From positions 4,562,359-4,626,358 of the forward strand of contig NC_087075.1 of the NCBI RefSeq assembly GCF_026151205.1: DNA of 64,000 nt. The letters are read 5' to 3'. The notes under the pieces are model-generated. The model was not told the origin of the DNA. It did not search any database and saw only the letters and a program-made list of their open reading frames with translations. Positions 54,283 to 64,000 of this stretch are shown piece by piece (positions within the stretch are counted from its first letter, which is position 1; every line of letters begins with the position of its first letter). The position numbers and the translations under genes were made by a program. Origin of the DNA: Bolinopsis microptera (lineage: Eukaryota; Ctenophora; Tentaculata; Lobata; Bolinopsidae).

Positions 54283-57200
54283 ACGGTCCCACTGTACAAC
54301 ACGGTCCCACTGTACAACACGGTCCCACTGTACAACACGGTCCCACTGTACAACACGGTCCCACTGTACAACACGGTCCCACTGTACAACACGGTCCCAC
54401 TGTACAACACGGTCCCACTGTACAACACGGTCCCACTGTACAACACGGTCCCACTGTACAACACGGTCCCACTGTACAACACGGTCCCACTGTACAACAC
54501 GGTCCCACTGTACAACACGGTCCCACTGTACAACACGGTTCCACTGTACAACACGGTCCCACTGTACAACACGGTCCCACTGTACAACACGGTCCCACTG
54601 TACAACACGGTCCCACTGTACAACACGGTCCCACTGTACAACACGGTCCCACTGTACAACACGGTCCCACTGTACAACACGGTCCCACTGTACAACACGG
54701 TCCCACTGTACAACACGGTCCCACTGTACAACACGGTCCCACTGTACAACACGGTCCCACTGTACAACTCGGTCCCACTGTACAACACGGTCCCACTGTA
54801 CAACACGGTCCCACTGTACAACACGGTCCCACTGTACAACACGGTCCCACTGTACAACACGGTCCCACTGTACAACACGGTACCACTGTACAACACGGTC
54901 CCACTGTACAACACGGTCCCACTGTACAACACGGTCCCACTGTACAACACGGTCCCACTGTACAACACGGTCCCACTGTACAACACTATCCCACTGTACA
55001 AGGCGGTTCCACTGTACAACACGGTCCCACTGTACAACACGGTACCACTGTACAACACGGTCCCACTGTACAACACGGTCCCGCTGTACAACACGGTCCC
55101 ACTGTACAACACGGTCCCACTGTACAACACGGTCCCACTGTACAACACGGTCCCACTGTACAACACTATCCCACTGTACAAGGCGGTTCCACTGTACAAC
55201 ACGGTCCCACTGTACAACACGGTACCACTGTACAACACGGTCCCACTGTACAACACGGTCCCACTGTACAACACGGTCCCACTGTATAACACGGTCCCAC
55301 TGTACAACACGGTACCACTGTACAATACGGTCCCACTGTATAACACGGTCCCACTGTACAACACGGTCCCACTGTACAACACGGTCCCACTGTACAACAC
55401 GGTCCCACTGTACAACACGGTCCCACTGTACAACACGGTCCCACTGTACAACACGGTCCCACTGTACAACACGGTCCCACTGTACAACACGGTCCCACTG
55501 TACAACACGGTCCCACTGTACAACACGGTACCACTGTACAACACGGTCCCACTGTACAACACGGTCCCACTGTACAACACGGTCCCACTGTACAACACGG
55601 TCCCACTGTACAACACGGTCCCACTGTACAACACTATCCCACTGTACAAGGCGAATCCACTGTACAACACGGTCCCACTGTACAACACGGTACCACTGTA
55701 CAACACGGTCCCACTGTACAACACGGTACCACTGTACAACACTATCCCACTGTACAACACGGTCCCACTGTACAACACGGTCCCACTGTACAACACGGTC
55801 CCACTGTACAACACGGTCCCACTGTACAACACGGTCCCACTGTACAACACGGTCCCACTGTACAACACGGTCCCACTGTACAACACGGTCCCACTGTACA
55901 ACACGGTCCCACTGTACAACACGGTCCCACTGTACAACACGGTCCCACTGTACAACACGGTCCCACTGTACAACACTATCCCACTGTACAAGGCGAATCC
56001 ACTGTACAACACGGTCCCACTGTACAACACGGTACCACTGTACAACACGGTCCCACTGTACAACACGGTCCCACTGTACAACACGGTCCCACTGTACAAC
56101 ACGGTCCCACTGTACAACACGGTCCCGCTGTACAACACGGTCCCACTGTACAACACGGTACCACTGTACAACACGGTCCCACTGTACAACACGGTCCCAC
56201 TGTACAACACGGTCCCACTGTACAACACGGTCCCACTGTACAACACGGTCCCACTGTACAACACGGTCCCACTGTACAACACGGTCCCACTGTACAACAC
56301 GGTCCCACTGTACAACACGGTCCCACTGTACAACACGGTCCCACTGTACAACACTATCCCACTGTACAACACGGTCCCACTGTACAACACGGTCCCACTG
56401 TACAACACGGTCCCACTGTACAACACGGTTCCACTGTACAACACGGTCCCACTGTACAACACGGTCCCACTGTACAACACGGTCCCACTGTACAACACGG
56501 TCCCACTGTACAACACGGTCCCACTGTACAACACGGTCCCACTGTACAACACGGTCCCACTGTACAACACGGTCCCACTGTACAACACGGTCCCACTGTA
56601 CAACACGGTCCCACTGTACAACACGGTCCCACTGTACAACTCGGTCCCACTGTACGACACGGTCCCACTGTACAACACGGTCCCACTGTACAACACGGTC
56701 CCACTGTACAACACGGTCCCACTGTACAACACGGTCCCACTGTACAACACGGTACCACTGTACAACACGGTCCCACTGTACAACACGGACCCACTGTACA
56801 ACACGGTCCCACTGTACAACACGGTCCCACTGTACAACACGGTCCCACTGTACAACACGGTACCACTGTACAACACGGTCCCACTGTACAACACGGTCCC
56901 ACTGTACAACACGGTCCCACTGTACAACACGGTCCCACTGTACAACACGGTCCCACTGTACAACACGGTCCCACTGTACAACACGGTCCCACTGTACAAC
57001 ACTATCCCACTGTACAAGGCGGTTCCACTGTACAACACGGTCCCACTGTACAACACGGTACCACTGTACAACACGGTCCCACTGTACAACACGGTCCCGC
57101 TGTACAACACGGTCCCACTGTACAACACGGTCCCACTGTACAACACGGTCCCACTGTACAACACGGTCCCACTGTACAACACTATCCCACTGTACAAGGC

Positions 57201-60200
57201 GGTTCCACTGTACAACACGGTCCCACTGTACAACACGGTCCCACTGTACAACACGGTCCCACTGTACAACACGGTCCCACTGTATAACACGGTCCCACTG
57301 TACAACACGGTACCACTGTACAATACGGTCCCACTGTATAACACGGTCCCACTGTACAACACGGTCCCACTGTACAACACGGTCCCACTGTACAACACGG
57401 TCCCACTGTACAACACGGTCCCACTGTACAACACGGTCCCACTGTACAACACGGTCCCACTGTACAACACGGTCCCACTGTACAACACGGTCCCACTGTA
57501 CAACACGGTCCCACTGTACAACACGGTACCATGTACAACACGGTCCCACTGTACAACACGGTCCCACTGTACAACACGGTCCCACTGTACAACACGGTCC
57601 CACTGTACAACACGGTCCCACTGTACAACACGGTCCCACTGTACAACACTATCCCACTGTACAAGGCGAATCCACTGTACAACACGGTCCCACTGTACAA
57701 CACGGTACCACTGTACAACACGGTCCCACTGTACAACACGGTCCCACTGTACAACACGGTCCCACTGTACAACACGGTCCCACTGTACAACACGGTCCCA
57801 CTGTACAACACGGTCCCACTGTACAACACGGTCCCACTGTACAACACGGTCCCACTGTACAACACTATCCCACTGTACAAGGCGAATCCACTGTACAACA
57901 CGGTCCCACTGTACAACACGGTACCACTGTACAACACGGTCCCACTGTACAACACGGTCCCACTGTACAACACGGTCCCACTGTACAACACGGTCCCACT
58001 GTACAACACGGTCCCGCTGTACAACACGGTCCCACTGTACAACACGGTACCACTGTACAACACGGTCCCACTGTACAACACGGTCCCGCTGTACAACACG
58101 GTCCCACTGTACAACACGGTCCCACTGTACAACACGGTCCCACTGTACAACACGGTCCCACTGTACAACACGGTCCCACTGTACAACACGGTCCCACTGT
58201 ACAACACGGTACCACTGTACAACACGGTCCCACTGTACAACACGGTCCCACTGTACAACACTATCCCACTGTACAACACGGTACCACTGTACAACACGGT
58301 CCCACTGTACAACACGGTACCACTGTACAACACGGTCCCACTGTACAACACGGTCCCACTGTACAACACGGTCCCACTGTACAACACGGTCCCACTGTAC
58401 AACACGGTCCCACTGTACAACACGGTCCCACTGTACAACACGGTCCCACTGTACAACACGGTCCCACTGTACAACACTATCCCACTGTACAAGGCGGTTC
58501 CACTGTACAACACGGTCCCACTGTACAACACGGTACCACTGTACAACACGGTCCCACTGTACAACACGGTCCCACTGTACAACACGGTCCCACTGTATAA
58601 CACGGTCCCACTGTACAACACGGTACCACTGTACAACACGGTCCCACTGTATAACACGGTCCCACTGTACAACACGGTCCCACTGTACAACACGGTCTCA
58701 CTGTACAACACGGTCCCACTGTACAACACGGTCCCACTGTACAACACGGTCCCACTGTACAACACGGTCCCACTGTACAACACGGTCCCACTGTACAACA
58801 CGGTCCCACTGTACAACACGGTCCCACTGTACAACACGGTACCACTGTACAACACGGTCCCACTGTACAACACGGTCCCACTGTACAACACGGTCCCACT
58901 GTACAACACGGTCCCGCTGTACAACAAGGTCCCACTGTACAACACGGTCCCACTGTACAACACGGTCCCACTGTACAACACGGTCCCACTGTACAACACG
59001 GTCCCACTGTACAACACGGTCCCACTGTACAACACGGTCCCACTGTACAACACGGTCCCACTGTACAACACGGTCCCACTGTACAACACTATCCCACTGT
59101 ACAAGGCGGTTCCATTGTACAACACGGTCCCACTGTACAACACGGTACCACTGTACAACACGGTCCCACTGTACAACACGGTCCCACTGTACAACACGGT
59201 CCCACTGTATAACACGGTCCCACTGTACAACACGGTACCACTGTACAACACGGTCCCACTGTATAACACGGTCCCACTGTACAACACGGTCCCACTGTAC
59301 AACACGGTCCCACTGTACAACACGGTCCCACTGTACAACACGGTCCCACTGTACAACACGGTCCCACTGTACAACACGGTCCCACTGTACAACACGGTCC
59401 CACTGTACAACACGGTCCCACTGTACAACACGGTCCCACTGTACAACACGGTACCACTGTACAACACGGTCCCACTGTACAACACGGTCCCACTGTACAA
59501 CACGGTCCCACTGTACAACACGGTCCCACTGTACAACACGGTCCCACTGTACAACACTATCCCACTGTACAAGGCGAATCCACTGTACAACACGGTCCCA
59601 CTGTACAACACGGTACCACTGTACAACACGGTCCCACTGTACAACACGGTCCCACTGTACAACACGGTCCCACTGTACAACACGGTCCCACTGTACAACA
59701 CGGTCCCACTGTACAACACGGTCCCACTGTACAACACGGTCCCACTGTACAACACGGTCCCACTGTACAACACGGTCCCACTGTACAACACGGTCCCACT
59801 GTACAACACGGTCCCACTGTACAACACGGTCCCACTGTACAACACGGTCCCACTGTACAACACGGTCCCACTGTACAACACGGTCCCACTGTACAACACG
59901 GTACCACTGTACAACACGGTCCCACTGTACAACACGGTCCCACTGTACAACACGGTCCCACTGTACAACACGGTCCCACTGTACAACACGGTCCCACTGT
60001 ACAACACTATCCCACTGTACAAGGCGAATCCACTGTACAACACGGTCCCACTGTACAACACGGTACCACTGTACAACACGGTCCCACTGTACAACACGGT
60101 CCCACTGTACAACACGGTCCCACTGTACAACACGGTCCCACTGTACAACACGGTCCCACTGTACAACACGGTCCCACTGTACAACACGGTCCCACTGTAC

Positions 60201-61628
60201 AACACGGTCCCACTGTACAACACTATCCCACTGTACAAGGCGAATCCACTGTACAACACGGTCCCACTGTACAACACGGTACCACTGTACAACACGGTCC
60301 CACTGTACAACACGGTCCCACTGTACAACACGGTCCCACTGTACAACACGGTCCCACTGTACAACACGGTCCCACTGTACAACACGGTCCCACTGTACAA
60401 CACGGTCCCGCTGTACAACACGGTCCCACTGTACAACACGGTCCCACTGTACAACACGGTCCCACTGTACAACACGGTCCCACTGTACAACACGGTCCCA
60501 CTGTACAACACGGTCCCACTGTACAACACGGTCCCACTGTACAACACGGTCCCACTGTACAACACGGTCCCACTGTACAACACGGTACCACTGTACAACA
60601 CGGTCCCACTGTACAACACGGTCCCACTGTACAACACGGTCCCACTGTACAACACGGTCCCACTGTACAACACGGTCCCACTGTACAACACTATCCCACT
60701 GTACAAGGCGAATCCACTGTACAACACGGTCCCACTGTACAACACGGTACCACTGTACAACACGGTCCCACTGTACAACACGGTCCCACTGTACAACACG
60801 GTCCCACTGTACAACACGGTCCCACTGTACAACACGGTCCCACTGTACAACACGGTCCCACTGTACAACACGGTCCCACTGTACAACACGGTCCCACTGT
60901 ACAACACGGTCCCACTGTACAACACGGTCCCACTGTACAACACGGTCCCACTGTACAACACGGTCCCACTGTACAACACGGTCCCACTGTACAACACGGT
61001 CCCACTGTACAACACGGTCCCACTGTACAACACGGTACCACTGTACAACACGGTCCCACTGTACAACACGGTCCCACTGTACAACACGGTCCCACTGTAC
61101 AACACGGTCCCACTGTACAACACGGTCCCACTGTACAACACTATCCCACTGTACAAGGCGAATCCACTGTACAACACGGTCCCACTGTACAACACGGTAC
61201 CACTGTACAACACGGTCCCACTGTACAACACGGTCCCACTGTACAACACGGTCCCACTGTACAACACGGTCCCACTGTACAACACGGTCCCACTGTACAA
61301 CACGGTCCCACTGTACAACACGGTCCCACTGTACAACACGGTCCCACTGTACAACACTATCCCACTGTACAAGGCGAATCCACTGTACAACACGGTCCCA
61401 CTGTACAACACGGTACCACTGTACAACACGGTCCCACTGTACAACACGGTCCCACTGTACAACACGGTCCCACTGTACAACACGGTCCCACTGTACAACA
61501 CGGTCCCACTGTACAACACGGTCCCGCTGTACAACACGGTCCCACTGTACAACACGGTCCCACTGTACAACACGGTCCCACTGTACAACACGGTCCCACT
61601 GTACAACACGGTCCCACTGTACAACACG
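54283..61628. repeat. 7.3-kb array of an 18-bp monomer with higher-order structure
   Basis: About 408 copies of CACGGTCCCACTGTACAA. Variants are GGTACC, GGTTCC, CCGCTG and TATAAC forms, and a marker pair ACTATCCCACTGTACAAGGC. The marker recurs at multiples of 18 bp. Late in the array the spacings 450, 216 and 468 bp repeat (a 1134-bp, 63-monomer unit from 59556). 54985/55165 recur 2016 bp later at 57001/57181. One 17-bp monomer at about 57530 shifts the register. Confidence 0.95.
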
Positions 61629-63310
61629 CCCACCGCGAGCTGATTACCCAGGACGCGCAAACACGTCAAGATAAAAACGTTTCGCGCCCTACAAAGTTCG
61701 GTAGACCTTGATTTGCAACTAAACGCTTGTAGTTTGCATTGCGCGCGCAGCTTTTGCACAGTTTAGTTCAACATCAACCATGCATATAACTATTGTTAAT
61801 ATTTATACTGCATTAAATTTCTAATTTTTGACATTTGATGGGAATTTTGATGTGCAATTGCTGTTTTTTATATGAATTAGTATGACTATGCCGTTATATA
61901 ATGCAAAATATAAATAATACGATTACTTGTATTTAAAACACATTGTAAAATGTACATCACTTTTTTTCCCGTGTTGAAGTTGATTCATTTGGTCGCTTTT
62001 ATTTTTATTTTAATATATAACAACCTTTTCCATTGTAAATTACTAATTGAAAAAACTGTTTATATATAAATTATTCATTATAACTTTGTATTTTTATCGC
62101 GCGCGTCTTTATATGTTGTAAGTTCTAGTTACTGATAATTTTTATTAAAAATCACAATGTTGCGGCAGAAATAATGATATCACAAGTAAACTTCAAATAT
62201 CCATTGCGATCACAAAGTTTTAATTCACCAAGTTATTAGGCCAAAATCATAATATATAAATGATAAAGTAAATTTATAGTTTCATTACACTTATTAAAAT
62301 TTAAAAGCACGTATCGTGCAAAATAAATGACAAATATTAGTGCCACGTACCTATTTAAGTATGAAGAAACATAAATTTTGAAATTAAGAATCTGGAATCT
62401 CATATTTTCGATATTTAGATTTGTAATTACATTCGCCAAATAATTGTGTAAATAAACACGACAAAAGTTCAAAAATGCGCGGCTCAAAACACTAAATGCT
62501 GTACATTTTTAATATTTGAATATCTCCGCAAGCATTACGTTTCTATGGGTAATTGTAGGAACTCTAAATCTATGTTGCTTGTAGAGTTCCGTTTGTGGTT
62601 GGAATCGGATCGGTTTGTTTGTTCACAACGATTTCGCAACGGAATATGGTAGTATTAGCTAAGACCCTTACGATCATATTGTTGCCAACTTTGTCGCGCT
62701 GCCACTCCCTATTTTGCTTCACCCCTGGGATCATTCTACTGTACCATATTATTGGAATGCTGTGGAGGAAGACTTGAACTCGAAGTGTGTGGGGTGTAGG
62801 CCCGCCCTGCGTTCCCCAGGGATGCCCGATAGATAAAGATTTCTCACATTGTTCATTCGTGAACTGCAATCAAAAGGTACGTGTGCTCTTTTTGTACAAC
62901 TTTTATACTCGCATGCCATGAATATTTGTGCATAAAAAATTGTTAGAAATTCGAATTTAATCTATCTTACTTTTTACTTTCGTAATCTGTTAATTTAATC
63001 TAACCGTCCTCACTTTCAGATTACTATAATCTTGTCTAAATAATAACGTTTCTCGGGTCAACTTTACGCTAGATAACTGCATTCTTTGCCAAGAGGTGGC
63101 AACCAAACAAAAAGTAAGTTAAGATTCCTGTACATATCCCGCTTCGCTTTTCAAAGATTTTGTATGCGAATAACTGCTTGAATTGCAGGAATTCTAATCA
63201 ACTACATTCGCTATGTAACCGTCCAGTGTTAACATCGCAGTGTTAACATCGTACTGCATGGTCTAATTTATGTCCTCTTACTATTATGAGTTAATTGTGT
63301 TTGTTTCTAG
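61629..63310. other. No confident gene
   Basis: Mostly AT-rich. A plus-strand candidate exon end (PPCVPQGCPIDKDFSHCSFV.., donor CAAAAG|GTACGTG at 62875/62876) and a donor-like AAAAA|GTAAGT near 63112 hint at upstream exons of the gene at 63311, but I cannot fix their starts. Confidence 0.3.
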
Positions 63311-63384
63311 GTTACCCTAGTGTTGAAATTATCGACAAGCTTCTTAAGAATGTCCATGATCGAGCATCTTGGGAAGACCAAAAG
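63311..63384 (+). CDS. Putative internal exon of an unknown gene
   Basis: Between GTTTGTTTCTAG and CAAAAG|GTACTA the only open frame reads YPSVEIIDKLLKNVHDRASW and three more residues. It begins in phase 1 and ends in phase 0. Composition is protein-like but I do not recognise the family. Confidence 0.4.
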
Positions 63385-63632
63385 GTACTAGAGACATGCC
63401 AAATTCTCTGACAAATCTGACAAAACTGCCATTGACCTGCTATCCGGTTGGTATTATCGCCTCTGTTCCCTAAGTAAACGGTGCAAACGGCGATACCAAT
63501 AATCGATTGAGTCAGGTACGGTCTATGCTTTTGGTATAAAGTTTATGTAACGTATTTATTAAGCCACCATCTTTTGTCTGGATTCTGATTACCAATTAAG
63601 GCATTTAAAAATATACTGACTGAATTTTACAG

Positions 63633-63639
63633 CTGCATG
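63633..63639 (+). CDS. Possible 7-nt microexon
   Basis: TGAATTTTACAG|CTGCATG|GTACC. Seven bases (Leu-His-G) would convert phase 0 of the preceding exon to the phase 1 that the next exon needs. Speculative. Confidence 0.2.
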
Positions 63640-63753
63640 GTACCTTTTGTTCTTTATATTTAATTTATGAAAGTTCATATTTTTGCATCCTGTCGCTGTC
63701 TGACAGTTGCAAACATAAATGCAAAACGCATGTTGACTATTTTATTTTCTCAG

Positions 63754-63883
63754 GAGAACCCTGTCAGCTAAATCGTGGTCTAGGAAAGCCTGCTAATAAA
63801 GATCCCCGCACACCTCTCCTGAACCTGATGAAGGGATACTTCATACTAACAAGATGTCAAGCATTGCCGCCTTCAGTGTTCAG
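63754..63883 (+). CDS. Putative internal exon of the same unknown gene
   Basis: A strong acceptor (TTTATTTTCTCAG) and donor (TTCAG|GTCAGT) enclose one open frame: EPCQLNRGLGKPANKDPRTP, then LLNLMKGYFILTRCQALPPS. It starts in phase 1 and ends in phase 2. The gene continues beyond the window. No domain recognised. Confidence 0.42.
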
Positions 63884-64000
63884 GTCAGTTTTAGATTGAA
63901 GACTGCAGCACTTTTCGTTTTAAATTGGTAACAATTAAACTTGAGATGGTCGAGCCTCGAGGAGCAATGCTCATATTAGAAACAGACTGAAATAGAAGAA

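Noticed and set aside
54139-61759. Giant ORFs of 1100-2500 codons (NTVPLY, LYSGTV, CTVGPC, VVQWDR repeats)
   Set aside because: The 18-bp monomer has no stop in any of six frames, so openness carries no coding information. There is no conserved start, domain or splice context.

Overview
This is eukaryotic, almost certainly animal, DNA. It has spliced genes with GT-AG introns, a Shaker-type voltage-gated potassium channel, non-LTR and LTR retrotransposons, a tRNA-derived SINE, cut-and-paste transposon remnants with inverted repeats and target duplications, and TTAGGG-type motifs inside repeats. Nothing is prokaryotic: there are no operons, ribosome-binding sites or CRISPR arrays. The host looks like a repeat-rich marine invertebrate (a cnidarian- or ctenophore-like animal would fit), but I cannot name it from sequence alone.

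Layout. 1-4.3 kb is a 38-bp plus GGCAGGGA minisatellite field with a small Ty3/gypsy-like LTR element (1710-4239) inserted in the octamer array. 4.3-8.4 kb is mostly unannotatable unique or duplicated sequence. 8.5-9.35 kb holds a compact gene for a secreted, acidic AAEGD-repeat protein. 9.5-14.5 kb is a patchwork of dispersed repeats, a SINE, GAA-triloop hairpins and a telomere-motif element. 14.6-24.2 kb is LINE territory: an ORF1-like ORF on the minus strand, then a nearly intact LINE with a duplicated endonuclease segment, followed head-to-tail by a near-identical 5'-truncated copy. 24.2-28.8 kb holds nested MITEs and a second SINE.

28.85-41.57 kb (minus strand) is the main gene. I assembled ten exons giving a 454-residue Kv channel with T1 domain, S1-S6, an S4 with regular Arg/Lys spacing and a TVTTVGYGD filter. 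No single ORF shows it; the exons were joined by splice sites and phase, and the total length is an exact codon multiple. Its introns carry minisatellites lying within a few tens of bases of splice sites. One 9-bp family is nearly the coding sequence of the channel's own Thr-Thr-Val filter and includes four extra copies of a splice acceptor. The S6 gate motif is PAT instead of PVP, as in electrically silent Kv subunits.

41.6-54.2 kb is repeat-rich: (CCTGGTAA)n arrays, a 28-bp minisatellite, LINE remnants (one with RNase H and a zinc-knuckle tail followed by four hairpins) and nested MITEs. 54.28-61.63 kb is a 7.3-kb array of an 18-bp monomer, open in all six frames, with higher-order structure. 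63.3-64 kb shows what look like exons of a plus-strand gene running off the window.
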